From Flagellimonas lutimaris (GTDB taxonomy: Bacteria > Bacteroidota > Bacteroidia > Flavobacteriales > Flavobacteriaceae): 64,000 nucleotides of DNA. A program made the position numbers and the translations under genes. Below the pieces are notes generated by a model. That model saw nothing but the letters and a program-made list of their open reading frames with translations. It had not been told where the DNA came from and did not search any database. This document shows, piece after piece, positions 10,165 through 18,602 of the stretch. The DNA lies in the NCBI RefSeq assembly GCF_003581615.1, contig NZ_QXFH01000004.1:1-64000 (forward strand), in the 5' to 3' direction. Every line of letters begins with the position of its first letter. Positions within the stretch are counted from its first letter, which is position 1.

Positions 10165-11889
10165 ATGCAAATTATTGAAAATTCCACGGTCTATGATGCT
10201 ATCATAGTTGGCTCTGGAGCGGGAGGTGGTATGTCCGCCAAAGTACTTTCAGAGTCGGGGTTAAAAGTAGCCGTTGTTGAAGCCGGACCATTCTTTGACC
10301 CGGCCAAACAAGAACATCAAACGCAATTAAAATGGCCTTACGAAAGTCCACGTAGGGGAGCAAGTACCCGTTATCGCCCTTTTGGTGATTTTGATGCCGC
10401 CTATGGAGGATGGGATATAGAAGGTGAACCCTATACCCAAAAAGATGGGACCCAATTCGAGTGGTTCCGATCTAGAATGTTAGGTGGAAGAACCAACCAC
10501 TGGGGCAGGATTTCCTTGCGGTTTGGACCAAAGGATTTTAAGCATAAAGATGTGGATGGCCATGGGGACAATTGGCCCATAAGTTATGAAGATGTAAAAC
10601 CTTACTATGATAAGGTAGATAAGATGATCGGAGTTTTTGGAACCAACGAAGGGTTGCCCAATGATCCAGATGGTTTCTTTTTACCACCACCAAAACCTAG
10701 GTTGCACGAGCTTTTTTATATTAAGGGAGCACGAAAAAGTAATGTTCCTGTATATCCTTCAAGGATGTCGATGCTCACCAAAAAAATAAACGAGGACCGG
10801 GGAGTCTGTTTTTATTGTGGACAGTGTAATCGGGCATGCCAAGTATATGCTGATTTCTCCGCAGGAACCTGTTTAATTTTCCCAGCTCAGAAAAATGGAG
10901 GTCAAATTGACCTTTTTGTCAATTGTATGGTTCGCGAAGTGACCACGGACGATGAAGGAAGAGCCACCGGGGTGTCCTATATCAACAAAGAAGATAGAAA
11001 AGAATATAAACTGAAAGGAAAAGTAGTGGTTCTAGGAGCTTCGGCCTGTAGTTCGGCGCGAATCCTTTTGAACTCTAAGAGCAAACAACACCCGAATGGA
11101 TTGGGCAACAGTAGTGATGTTGTTGGAAAGTATTTGCACGATTCCACAGGAGCTGGTAGAGCAGCCTTTGTTCCAAGTTTAATGAACCGGAAAGTTTCCT
11201 ATAACGAAGACGGGGTAGGAGGTATGCACGTATACTCCCCTTGGTGGGGAGACAACTCCAAGTTGGATTTTCCAAGGGGTTACCACATTGAAGTGTGGGG
11301 CGGTATGGGAATGCCCAGTTACGGGTTTGGATTCAATGCCAATGAGTTCAACAAGTTTTTTGGGACCAAGGTTGGTGGCTATGGCGATGTATTGCGCAGT
11401 GATGCCAAGAAATATTACGGTGCCGTAGTGGGTATGGCTGGCCGTGGTGAGTCCATTGCACGAAAAGATAACTATTGCGAGATAGACCCGACCACCGTAG
11501 ATGAATTTGGTATCCCCGTGTTGCGATTCCATTACAAATGGTCACAGTTTGAGATTAACCAAGCCAAACATATGCAAGATACTTTTGAGGAAATCTTGAT
11601 CAATATGGGCGGTGAACCTTTAGGGGATAAACCAGGCAAGGACACCAATTACGGCTTGCACAACCCAGGTAATATTATTCATGAAGTGGGAACCACTCGA
11701 ATGGGAGATGATCCCAAGACTTCGGTAACCAACAAATATCAACAGTTGCACGACGTGGACAATGTATTTATTGTTGATGCTGGACCATTTACATCACAGG
11801 CAGATAAGAACTGTACTTGGACCATTTTGGCACTCTCCATGAGAGCTTCGGAATACATTGTGGAGCAATTGAAACAACAAAACATTTAA
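10165..11889 (+). CDS. GMC family FAD-dependent oxidoreductase (gluconate 2-dehydrogenase large-subunit-like)
   Basis: 574 aa. The N-terminal Rossmann FAD motif GSGAGGG starts at residue 16; the GMC substrate region follows; the C-terminal GMC signature includes HEVGTTRMGDDP and the final FAD segment ending FTSQADKNCTWTILALSMRA. A four-cysteine cluster CFYCGQCNRAC (C215, C218, C221, C225) has CxxCxxCxxxC spacing, which could bind an iron-sulfur cluster or zinc. The gene overlaps no neighbour and is 4 bp from the subunit-3-like gene, so the pair probably forms a sugar, sugar-acid or alcohol dehydrogenase. It has no signal peptide of its own and may be exported with its Tat-signal partner. The substrate is unknown. 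Confidence 0.9.
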   Translation: MQIIENSTVYDAIIVGSGAGGGMSAKVLSESGLKVAVVEAGPFFDPAKQEHQTQLKWPYESPRRGASTRYRPFGDFDAAYGGWDIEGEPYTQKDGTQFEWFRSRMLGGRTNHWGRISLRFGPKDFKHKDVDGHGDNWPISYEDVKPYYDKVDKMIGVFGTNEGLPNDPDGFFLPPPKPRLHELFYIKGARKSNVPVYPSRMSMLTKKINEDRGVCFYCGQCNRACQVYADFSAGTCLIFPAQKNGGQIDLFVNCMVREVTTDDEGRATGVSYINKEDRKEYKLKGKVVVLGASACSSARILLNSKSKQHPNGLGNSSDVVGKYLHDSTGAGRAAFVPSLMNRKVSYNEDGVGGMHVYSPWWGDNSKLDFPRGYHIEVWGGMGMPSYGFGFNANEFNKFFGTKVGGYGDVLRSDAKKYYGAVVGMAGRGESIARKDNYCEIDPTTVDEFGIPVLRFHYKWSQFEINQAKHMQDTFEEILINMGGEPLGDKPGKDTNYGLHNPGNIIHEVGTTRMGDDPKTSVTNKYQQLHDVDNVFIVDAGPFTSQADKNCTWTILALSMRASEYIVEQLKQQNI

Positions 11890-11893
11890 GGAC

Positions 11894-12604
11894 ATGGACA
11901 GAAGAAAGAGTTTAAAATCGATTATGCTGGGTACCGTGGCCGGTGGATTGGCCGTCCATGGGTGTAAGCCCTCAACAGGAACTGAAGAATTGGTGGAAGC
12001 ACCAAAAATTACTTATCCGGGCAGGGTTCCCTTGGAAACAGAATTGATCAATGAACTGCAGGATGAGCAATTTTTAAATCCGCACGAGGTAGAAACCCTT
12101 ACCATATTATGTGACCTTATTTTACCTCCCTCGGAAGAATTCAAAGGCGCATCAGATGCCGATGTCGTTAGCTTTATTGAGTTTATGTGCAAAGACAACG
12201 AGTCCTTTCAGCCCGATATTCGTGGTGGAATAATGTGGTTAGATCATAAAAGCAACACCGAGTACGGCGTGGAATTTAAAACAGCCACCGAAGAGCAACA
12301 AAAAGCCATTTTGGATGAAATTGCCTTTTATGACCCCGAAGTGCCAGGAAATGAACGACCATTTGAGGTGAATTTCTTCTCCTTGGTTCGTAACCTGACC
12401 ATGACCGGTTTTTATACTTCTAAAATTGGTATAGAGGAGATAGGATACAAGGGTAATATGCCCAATGTATGGGATGGGGTTCCAGATGATGTATTGGAAC
12501 AGCATGGCGTATCTTATGATGAGGAATGGCTGGCCAAGTGTGTGGACCAGAGAAAGCGTGGCATTATTGCCGAGTGGGACGAGGATGGGAATCTGTTGAC
12601 CTAA
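11894..12604 (+). CDS. Gluconate 2-dehydrogenase subunit 3-like protein, Tat lipoprotein
   Basis: 236 aa. The N-terminus DRRKSLKSIMLG has a twin-arginine motif followed by a hydrophobic stretch and a lipobox-like Cys (VHGC), so a Tat-exported lipoprotein is likely. The body resembles the gluconate 2-dehydrogenase subunit 3 family (LTILCDLILPPSEE, then the NLTMTGFYTSKIGIEEIGYKG region), a small subunit that accompanies a GMC flavoprotein. It starts 4 bp after the GMC gene, and a terminator follows at 12626-12657, so the two form a bicistron. Its proposed role is to carry the flavoprotein across the membrane and assist assembly, as in three-subunit gluconate dehydrogenases; no cytochrome subunit gene is adjacent here. 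Confidence 0.85.
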   Translation: MDRRKSLKSIMLGTVAGGLAVHGCKPSTGTEELVEAPKITYPGRVPLETELINELQDEQFLNPHEVETLTILCDLILPPSEEFKGASDADVVSFIEFMCKDNESFQPDIRGGIMWLDHKSNTEYGVEFKTATEEQQKAILDEIAFYDPEVPGNERPFEVNFFSLVRNLTMTGFYTSKIGIEEIGYKGNMPNVWDGVPDDVLEQHGVSYDEEWLAKCVDQRKRGIIAEWDEDGNLLT

Positions 12605-12625
12605 AATTAATCCCAAGATGTAAAA

Positions 12626-12657
12626 TAGGGCTCAATCTTTAGGGATTGGGCCTTTTT
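12626..12657 (+). terminator. Intrinsic terminator after the GMC/subunit-3 pair
   Basis: Inverted repeat (GGGCTCAATC ... GGATTGGGCC, with G-T pairing) around a short loop, followed by five T. It lies 22 bp after the stop of the subunit-3-like gene. Confidence 0.8.
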
Positions 12658-12730
12658 ATGTTTTAGATGAAATTTAATAGGACATTTCTAAACACATTTT
12701 ATTACTTTATTAAAAGACAATTTAATTGAG

Positions 12731-13531
12731 ATGATTGCAAAAACATATTATCCTGAGCATCCCTTGGATGATTTGTATAGAGAATGTTATTATCTTCATG
12801 TGGATGATATTGTTGGGATAGGGCGTATTCCAGTGATAGATGATTGTTGTTATGATTTCATCTTTTTTAAAGAGGCTGCAGGTACCTTTTATTATGGGAA
12901 TGACCAAAAAAGAGTTCCAATTACCAGTAAGGTGTTTACCATTCATGATGTAACTCCTCCATACCGTATAGAAGCAGAGAGTTCCCTCACCTTTTTTACG
13001 ATTAAGCTGCAACCTTGGGTGAATGCTGGCTTTTTCTCTTCTCTGCAAGAATCTGGTGTAGTGGATGTTGATGGTTTTGACGACCAATTAAGGTTATTTT
13101 ACCAACAAGTTTTTGAAATGGATGATGCCGCAGGACGTTTTGTTTTGGCGGAAAACTTGATGAGGGATATGCAGTTCAGCTTAACACCTTCCATGGAACT
13201 GGTCCGTAAAATCTGTGAATATATTTATGAAGAACAGGGAAAAGTCACGGTGAACGAATTGAGCGACCATTTTAATCGATCAAGACAGTATTTGGGAAAG
13301 GTTTTTAAAAAAGAAGTAATGTACACTTTGAAAAAATTTATCATTACCGTTCGCATATTGGATTTGGTCAAGTTTAAGGCCAAACACCCTAATGTTTCAC
13401 TCACCCAACTCAGTTACGATTACGGCTATTTCGATCAAGCCCATTTTATCAATGATTTTAAAAAGGTGTGCGGGGTAAAGCCGTTGCAGTTTTTTAATAA
13501 TTTACCCCAGTTCCTGCTCCGTCACCAATAG
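12731..13531 (+). CDS. AraC family transcriptional regulator
   Basis: 266 aa. The N-terminal ~150 residues resemble the cupin-like effector domain with DUF6597-type features (YREC opening, FYYGNDQK, LQPW). The C-terminal ~100 residues form the two-HTH AraC domain: VNELSDHFNRSRQYLGKVFKK for the first HTH and LTQLSYDYGYFDQAHFINDFKK for the second, followed by the usual G-x-x-P (GVKPLQF). It is a cytoplasmic DNA-binding regulator. Position suggests it controls either the upstream dehydrogenase pair or the downstream serine hydrolase (60 bp gap, same strand); the sequence does not decide. Confidence 0.9.
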   Translation: MIAKTYYPEHPLDDLYRECYYLHVDDIVGIGRIPVIDDCCYDFIFFKEAAGTFYYGNDQKRVPITSKVFTIHDVTPPYRIEAESSLTFFTIKLQPWVNAGFFSSLQESGVVDVDGFDDQLRLFYQQVFEMDDAAGRFVLAENLMRDMQFSLTPSMELVRKICEYIYEEQGKVTVNELSDHFNRSRQYLGKVFKKEVMYTLKKFIITVRILDLVKFKAKHPNVSLTQLSYDYGYFDQAHFINDFKKVCGVKPLQFFNNLPQFLLRHQ

Positions 13532-13591
13532 GTTTCCATTTTTACAATTAATTGTTGGTGTATTATGTCTTCTTTGCATAAAATTTAAATT

Positions 13592-14905
13592 ATGAAATAT
13601 TGTTGGACGGCTTTGGTGATGTTATTGTGCTTTGGATGTGTGGACAAAAGCAGCGTTGAAAATAAGGAATTGTCACCCAAAATGGAGTCTGTAAAAGACT
13701 CCTTGGATACGTATTTTACAAAACTTACGGCCTTGCAAAAATTCAATGGGGTGGTGTTGGCTTATAAAAATGATACCTTACTCTTGGAAAAAGCCTATAA
13801 TTTGAACCAAGACTCTCAAAGTTCAACTTATGTGAGCGTGGATACCCAGTTCGATATTCATTCCATTTCTAAATTGATGACCTATTTCTTGGTGACCAAA
13901 TTGGAGCAAGAAGGAAAGCTTTCGATGAGCCAGACCTTGGATATGTTTTTTGAAGGTTTTCCCAAAGGAAAAGATATCACAATGAAGATGCTGTTGGAAC
14001 ATAGTTCAGGACTCCCAAGGGAATTGTCGGGTTTAGAGGGGCAAGAATACGATTTAACTTCAGATGAAATTGTTGTACTGGCCAAACAGGAGAATCTTTT
14101 GTTTGAACCAGGTACTGATGCGCAATATTCCAATGTGGGTTATGAGGTTTTATATAACATTGTGTCGAAGGCATACGAAAAATCATTTGCGCAATGTGTG
14201 GTAGATGAAATATTTGTACCACTGGGAATGGATAACAGCGGGGCTCACTTCTTTACCAAGGAAGATAGGATAAAAAATATGGCGCAAAACCATGTGCTCA
14301 AAGATAGTCTACCGGTTAAGGTGGACAATATTCAGCATGATGAGTTTCGGACTGCCCGGATATTTTCTACGGTGACCGATTTGAAAAAATTTTTGGACCA
14401 TGTAAAAAATGAACCATATGCTTCTGCTTTAAAAAATGAGAATGCCATCATTGCCAAAGATGGTGGCTCAAAGGGCATTCGTGCTCAAGTGTACACTGAT
14501 TTGTTGAACGACTTTGATTTTGTGTTGTTGGCCAATTATGATGAAATGCCATTTTTCGACACGATTGACGATATGGTGAAGTTATTGAAGTCTGAACCAG
14601 TGGAATATCCAAAGGAAATCAACAGAAAAGCCATTACGTTGGATGAAGAGGTACTTCAACAATATGAAGGCTCCTACGTCTTTGCCGATTTTGATGGTTT
14701 GGTTTTGGAGATTAAGGTTGAAAACAACCAGCTTTCCGTATTTCAAGAAGGCGAAAAAATAGGGGAGCTTAAAGCGGAATCTCCCACCGTTTTTTTCGAA
14801 AACCCGAAAGAGCCCGAATCTTTTGAATTCATTAAAAATAAATCGGGCACGTACGATGCTTTAATGGGATGGAAAGGGATTGTTGTAGAGGGAAAACGGA
14901 ATTAA
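13592..14905 (+). CDS. Lipoprotein serine hydrolase, beta-lactamase class C family
   Basis: 437 aa. Signal peptide with lipobox ending in Cys16 (LLCFGC). The class C beta-lactamase / penicillin-binding fold shows the nucleophile S91-I-S-K94 (SxxK), Y179-S-N181 (YxN) and a GGSKGIR segment in place of KTG. A C-terminal ~100-residue beta domain (EEVLQQYEGSYVFADFDG) is of the type that follows such hydrolases. Members hydrolyse esters, amides or D-amino-acid peptides, and most are not resistance enzymes. It lies downstream of the AraC gene and convergent with the TolB-like gene. Confidence 0.88.
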   Translation: MKYCWTALVMLLCFGCVDKSSVENKELSPKMESVKDSLDTYFTKLTALQKFNGVVLAYKNDTLLLEKAYNLNQDSQSSTYVSVDTQFDIHSISKLMTYFLVTKLEQEGKLSMSQTLDMFFEGFPKGKDITMKMLLEHSSGLPRELSGLEGQEYDLTSDEIVVLAKQENLLFEPGTDAQYSNVGYEVLYNIVSKAYEKSFAQCVVDEIFVPLGMDNSGAHFFTKEDRIKNMAQNHVLKDSLPVKVDNIQHDEFRTARIFSTVTDLKKFLDHVKNEPYASALKNENAIIAKDGGSKGIRAQVYTDLLNDFDFVLLANYDEMPFFDTIDDMVKLLKSEPVEYPKEINRKAITLDEEVLQQYEGSYVFADFDGLVLEIKVENNQLSVFQEGEKIGELKAESPTVFFENPKEPESFEFIKNKSGTYDALMGWKGIVVEGKRN

Positions 14906-14920
14906 GGCAGGATTTATAGG

Positions 14921-15838
14921 TTACAAGTCCTTCAATTCGTATTTAACATAGGCAAACTTGGTTCCATCAGGATTCCATGAAGGTACATTTATGGTGCCCT
15001 GACCTCCATAAAATGGAGGGGTCAGATCGGAAATTTCCTTGGTGTTCAAATCCAAAAGTCGCAGCTTTACCTGTTTTCCAAAGGGATGTGCTTGTTTTTG
15101 GTCCTCCAAATAGGTGATTATAGTTGCAACCTTATTGTTTGGTGCAATATGGGCAAACCAATTGGAGTGTTGATCAAATGTCATTTGTTCCGGGTTGGAC
15201 CCATCAGGTTCCATCCGCCAAATCTGCATCATTCCCGAACGGTAAGAATTAAAATAGATGTATTTCCCATCTGGTGAATATTCCGGTCCGTCATCCAAAC
15301 CAGCCGTATCGGTCAATCTTTCTTCTTCACCACCCTGAACATCAATTTTATAGATATCAAAATTATTGTTCCTTTCAGCGCAGTACACTATGTTTTTTCC
15401 ATCTGGGGAAACTCCGTGCCAGTAAGAAGGGGAATTGGGGGTTATCTGTTTGGGAACACCTCCATTGGCATCAACTTTAAAAATAAAGGATGACCATCCT
15501 TCAATTTCAGGTTTGCTACTCGAAATGAATAAAGTTTCACCATCAAAGGAAAATCCATGGTCATTGTTTGCCTGTTGAACTTTACCTGTGTTTAAAATCC
15601 CTAGATGTTCTCCGTTTAGGCCTATTTTTTCCAGTTTTCCATCACTATTTATCAAAAGGTATTTTCCGTCCCTTGACCAGTTGGGAGCCTCAAAATGACG
15701 TTCTTCTGAGAAAACTAGACGAGAATTTCCAGACTCCATGTCATATATATAAAGGTGACTGATAACTTTTTTTTCATCCGGGATTTGGGCAAACAGAATA
15801 AGTGGGGAACATAACATAGCAAAGAATAGTCGGTACAT
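14921..15838 (-). CDS. TolB-like / PD40 beta-propeller protein, secreted
   Basis: 305 aa with an N-terminal signal peptide (FFAMLCSPLILFAQ). The rest is a WD40-like/TolB propeller with repeated blades of the form P-x-W-S-x-D-G-K-x-L or SPDGKxIxY (NWSRDGKYLLINS, VSPDGKNIVYC, YSPDGKYIYFNS, WNPDGTKFAYV). Such proteins are periplasmic or surface attached and often bind ligands or oligomerise; no catalytic residues are visible. Before the mobile element inserted, this gene lay directly downstream of tRNA-Leu and the terminator at 15914-15948. Confidence 0.85.
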   Translation of the reverse strand: MYRLFFAMLCSPLILFAQIPDEKKVISHLYIYDMESGNSRLVFSEERHFEAPNWSRDGKYLLINSDGKLEKIGLNGEHLGILNTGKVQQANNDHGFSFDGETLFISSSKPEIEGWSSFIFKVDANGGVPKQITPNSPSYWHGVSPDGKNIVYCAERNNNFDIYKIDVQGGEEERLTDTAGLDDGPEYSPDGKYIYFNSYRSGMMQIWRMEPDGSNPEQMTFDQHSNWFAHIAPNNKVATIITYLEDQKQAHPFGKQVKLRLLDLNTKEISDLTPPFYGGQGTINVPSWNPDGTKFAYVKYELKDL

Positions 15839-15913
15839 GATAAGTTAAATTTTTAAATCTTATAAACTTAACTATAAATTGAATTATATAGGGGTTAAAA
15901 ACCATTGGAAGCA

Positions 15914-15948
15914 AAAAACCCTATAAACATTACGTTTAAAGGGTTTTT
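15914..15948 (-). terminator. Original tRNA-Leu transcript terminator, now left of attL
   Basis: Near-perfect hairpin: AAAAACCCT (15914-15922) pairs with AGGGTTTTT (15940-15948), with an inner TAAAC/GTTTA stem and a 5-nt loop. Read on the minus strand it ends in a run of T. It abuts the 16-bp att repeat, so before integration it sat immediately after the tRNA-Leu 3' end. It is now about 10.6 kb from the tRNA. Confidence 0.75.
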
Positions 15949-15949
15949 C

Positions 15950-15965
15950 TGTACTCGAGGCGGGA
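15950..15965. other. attL direct-repeat core (copy of tRNA-Leu 3' end)
   Basis: The 16-base sequence TGTACTCGAGGCGGGA matches 26513-26528 exactly. Identity stops on both sides (left flank C versus A; right flank A versus C). It duplicates the last 16 bases of the tRNA-Leu region (3' T-stem and acceptor strand), the usual target of tyrosine integrases. Confidence 0.92.
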
Positions 15966-16145
15966 ACACTAATTTGCAAAATCACAAATTGTACAAAGGC
16001 CTTTGAATATTAGGAAAAACCTTTTAAAAACCAATAAATACAGTAGTTTAAGGAAATTGATGTTCTTGCATTTGTTTGCATGGTTTTGTTTTTGTTTGCA
16101 GTTAACCGTACAATTATCGTACAAATTATTCTATATTTGTACTGT
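15966..16145. promoter_or_regulatory. Left-end control region of the element: repeats upstream of the integrase
   Basis: Noncoding left arm between attL and the integrase. It holds TTTGTTTGCATG at 16071-16082 and TTTGTTTGCA at 16091-16100 (the 12-mer recurs at 18011-18022), then tandem CGTACAATTAT (16107-16117) and CGTACAAATTAT (16118-16129) directly upstream of a -7 box. AATTGTAC at 15987-15994 is an inverted partial copy. These are candidate integrase arm or repressor sites; that role is inferred. Confidence 0.5.
16132..16139 (+). promoter_or_regulatory. Bacteroidota -7 promoter box for the integrase
   Basis: TATATTTG matches the Bacteroidota consensus TAnnTTTG exactly and ends 6 bases before the chosen ATG at 16146, so the transcript would have almost no leader. 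No TTG -33 box is seen at normal spacing; tandem CGTACAA repeats occupy that place, suggesting control by a bound protein. Confidence 0.55.
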
Positions 16146-17408
16146 ATGGCAACAGTAAATTTTTTATACCGATCCAAACGCCCGGAATCCTTTTTAACCA
16201 TCCGGTTGCTTTATCGCAATCAAAAGGATTATGTAATAGGGGCGAAAACCAAATTGAAAGTCTCAAAGGAATATTGGGAGACTACCCACCAAAGGAACCT
16301 AAAGGATATTAGGGACGTGGACCAACGAAATACCTACAATGCGGTCAATACCGAATTGGCCCGAATACAGGCTCACGTATTGGATGAGTTTGACAAAACC
16401 GATATAGGCAGCATAAATAAGGATTGGCTGGTCAATACCTTGGAGGGTTTCTACAACCCAGCGGGGGACTCTGAGCGGGGAATACCAAAGGATTTGATCA
16501 GTTACATAGATTTCTACAAAGACTACCGCAAGAACGAGCTGGATGCAAAAGCGGTCCGTAGGTTAAACGTTACAAAGCACAAAATGCAGCGGCTCCAAGC
16601 TTATTTAAGAAAAACCATATTGATAAAGGAAATTAATGAGGATTTCAAACAGGCATTTCAAGAGTTCAGTCAAAAGGAGAGGTATTCCCAAAACACCCAA
16701 TCTAGGGAGCTCGTTTCAATCAAAACCCTTTGTTTCCATGCCCATTATTTGGGACTTGAAACGCATCACCAGTTAAATAGCTTACGGCTTAGAAAGCAAG
16801 AGGTCAACCACGTTTATTTGACCACGGAGGAGATTGAAAAAATAAAGGGGCTGGAATTGCCAAACGAGCATTTGGACAATGCAAGGGACTGGCTTTTGAT
16901 CAGTTGCTATACTGGGCAGCGAGTAAGCGATTTTATGAGGTTTACAAGGGATATGATCCGGGTAGAGAATGGAAAACACCTTTTGGAGTTTAGGCAGCAA
17001 AAAACAAAAAAGCTGATGACCATTCCATTTAGCCGGGATGCTAGGGAGGTCCTTAAAAAAAGAGAGGGAGAATTTCCCCGGCCTATATCAGATCAGAAGT
17101 ACAACGACTATATAAAGCTTGTTTGCGAAAAGGCCGGGCTAAAAGATGAGGTACAGGGGACCAAAAGGCTAAATATTACCCCGAAAGCTAAAAAGGGGAC
17201 CTACAGGCACGTGGCGGATACATACGAGAAATGGGAATTGGTCAGCTCCCACATAGGTAGGAGGTCATTTGCTACAAATTACTATGGCAAGGTCCCTACC
17301 AGCTACTTAATCAATATAACCGGGCATAGCTCCGAAAAAACATTTTTGAACTACATAAAAAAGAGCAATAAGGATATAGCCCTTGATGCTTACGAATACT
17401 TTAATTAA
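16146..17408 (+). CDS. Tyrosine-type site-specific integrase
   Basis: 420 aa from ATG 16146. This start is preferred over 16080 because the family begins with MATVNFLYRSK and the -7 box lies at 16132-16139. The N-terminal part has the Arm-type beta domain and a SAM-like core-binding domain typical of Bacteroidota integrases; the C-terminal catalytic domain shows R259 (YTGQRVSD), H369-I-G-R372, H394 (TGHSSEKT) and nucleophile Y403 (FLNYIKK). It cuts and joins attP with the tRNA-Leu attB. It is the first gene inside attL and reads into the element; the next gene starts 11 bp after its stop. Confidence 0.95.
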   Translation: MATVNFLYRSKRPESFLTIRLLYRNQKDYVIGAKTKLKVSKEYWETTHQRNLKDIRDVDQRNTYNAVNTELARIQAHVLDEFDKTDIGSINKDWLVNTLEGFYNPAGDSERGIPKDLISYIDFYKDYRKNELDAKAVRRLNVTKHKMQRLQAYLRKTILIKEINEDFKQAFQEFSQKERYSQNTQSRELVSIKTLCFHAHYLGLETHHQLNSLRLRKQEVNHVYLTTEEIEKIKGLELPNEHLDNARDWLLISCYTGQRVSDFMRFTRDMIRVENGKHLLEFRQQKTKKLMTIPFSRDAREVLKKREGEFPRPISDQKYNDYIKLVCEKAGLKDEVQGTKRLNITPKAKKGTYRHVADTYEKWELVSSHIGRRSFATNYYGKVPTSYLINITGHSSEKTFLNYIKKSNKDIALDAYEYFN

Positions 17409-17419
17409 AAACACAAAGC

Positions 17420-17653
17420 ATGGATTTTACTGGACTTAGAATCGAGGAAATGATAACAAGAAAACTGGATGCGGCATTTGCCAGCGAGGAGCGGCCGGGC
17501 CTAGATGATGCGATAGAGCTCGCAGTCTTGGAATTTGAGAAAGTGGAGGAGATAAAGCCACTTTTAGAGGTGGTGTTCGATACCTGCCAAGATACGGACG
17601 AGGTATTAATAGAATGGTCCAAGATCCTGAAAGATTACGCCAAGGTGGCTTGA
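17420..17653 (+). CDS. Small acidic protein of unknown function
   Basis: 77 aa, starting MDFTGLRIEEMITRKLDAAF, rich in Glu and Leu and predicted mostly helical, with no signal peptide or membrane segment. I do not recognise the family. It starts 11 bp after the integrase stop and is probably co-transcribed with it; the terminator at 17802-17832 may end that transcript. Its position beside the integrase is compatible with a small accessory factor, but nothing in the sequence proves this. Confidence 0.65.
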   Translation: MDFTGLRIEEMITRKLDAAFASEERPGLDDAIELAVLEFEKVEEIKPLLEVVFDTCQDTDEVLIEWSKILKDYAKVA

Positions 17654-18065
17654 TGTTGGAGTTGTCAACTGGTCCGGTTGGTAATTAATTAGCAAAAGGA
17701 AATTTTCTAGTTGTTAGGCTTTGGATTATAGTGTAATGTTGTCTTTATCAAGCCTCTAGCCAAGGCTTTCTCGCTTTTAATATTTCCCATAAGATTGATT
17801 TAAAACCCAGCCTATCCGGTTGGGTTTTTTTATTGGTAGTCATAGTAATGGTATTTCTTTCCCGTATTGGACTTCTAGCCTTTTGAATCCAAATTTTGTT
17901 AATCATAGTAGTAGTACTATGACCAAATAATTTTAGAAAATAAATCATAAACAACTGTATGCAAGGTGTTTAATTCTATTTTCCGAGTTAACAACGTCTA
18001 ATAACTATAGTTTGTTTGCATGACATATGCCAATATACTTGTCTCGTACCAAATCAAGACGGGCA
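17654..18065. other. Intergenic region between integrase unit and excisionase unit
   Basis: Noncoding, about 410 bp. It contains the intrinsic terminator at 17802-17832, a weaker AAGCCT/AGGCTT hairpin near 17748-17767 and a copy of the 12-mer TTTGTTTGCATG at 18011-18022 upstream of the HTH genes. A 68-codon minus-strand frame (17748-17954) overlaps the terminator and looks like chance. Confidence 0.5.
17802..17832 (+). terminator. Intrinsic terminator of the integrase transcript
   Basis: AAACCCA (17803-17809) pairs with TGGGTTT (17821-17827) around an 11-nt loop and runs into a T tract. It is oriented to end rightward transcription from the integrase and the 77-aa gene. Confidence 0.8.
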
Positions 18066-18350
18066 ATGCACAATTCAATCATTTTACAAAATCTTACCCA
18101 AGAGGAGCTAGAGCAAATAATAAACTCCAAACTAGAGGAGCAATTTACCAAGCTAACCAAACACCTTAAAAACAAAAGTGATGGAGAGGAGCTAATGACT
18201 AGGGAGCAAGCTTGCGAGTTTTTGTCAATAAACAGCAGTACGCTTTGGCATTGGTCCAATGCTGGTAAAATTCAAGCCTACGCAATTGGATCCAGGAGGT
18301 ACTATAAAAAGAGTGAATTATTAAAATCCATAAAACCAGTAAAGCAATGA
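18066..18350 (+). CDS. Excisionase-like helix-turn-helix protein
   Basis: 94 aa from ATG 18066 (an in-frame ATG exists at 18027, but homologous mobile-element HTH proteins begin close to the IILQNLTQEELEQ segment). The N-terminal half is a helical leader (LTQEELEQIINSKLEEQFTK); the C-terminal half is a MerR/excisionase-type winged HTH (MTREQACEFLSINSSTLWHW, then GKIQAYAIGSRRYYKKSEL). Such proteins bend DNA at att sites to direct excision, or regulate element genes. Its stop overlaps the ATG of the 59-aa gene (ATGA), indicating translational coupling. Confidence 0.85.
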   Translation: MHNSIILQNLTQEELEQIINSKLEEQFTKLTKHLKNKSDGEELMTREQACEFLSINSSTLWHWSNAGKIQAYAIGSRRYYKKSELLKSIKPVKQ

Positions 18351-18526
18351 GTAACTCATTAAAAGACAACGAATTTTTGATTGCAACCCCGGATATACCG
18401 GAATTTCTAGGCCGTTCCATGGGCTACGTTAGGAAAATGATTAAAGAGAACGGAATCAACCCGGTAGGGATTGAGGATCGCAAAAAATACTACTATAAAG
18501 ATGAGCTCAGATATGCGGCCTATTAA
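18347..18526 (+). CDS. Second small excisionase-like HTH protein (59 aa), translationally coupled
   Basis: 59 aa: it opens MSNSLKDNEF, contains IPEFLGRSMGYVRKMIKENG and ends with a Lys/Tyr-rich wing (RKKYYYKDEL) and AAY. The layout, a helix-turn-helix followed by a RKKYYYKDEL wing, matches the HTH_17/excisionase type of the preceding gene. The ATG at 18347 overlaps the TGA of that gene by 4 bp, typical of coupled translation. At 59 codons it is short enough to be missed by length-filtered gene callers. Two small HTH proteins in tandem may act as an excisionase/regulator pair; this is inference. Confidence 0.75.
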   Translation: MSNSLKDNEFLIATPDIPEFLGRSMGYVRKMIKENGINPVGIEDRKKYYYKDELRYAAY

Positions 18527-18602
18527 AAAAGTTAATAACACTTTATAAAATTAAGCTCGTCTTTGTCATATATAAGTGAGACACAATTAAAACAAATTAG
18601 CA

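Noticed and set aside
13592..14905. Beta-lactam resistance gene
   Set aside because: The serine hydrolase has the class C fold, but the divergent KTG region and long C-terminal domain fit general esterase/peptidase relatives.
17748..17954. 68-codon minus-strand ORF downstream of the integrase unit
   Set aside because: It spans a clear terminator and shows no domain or coding character.
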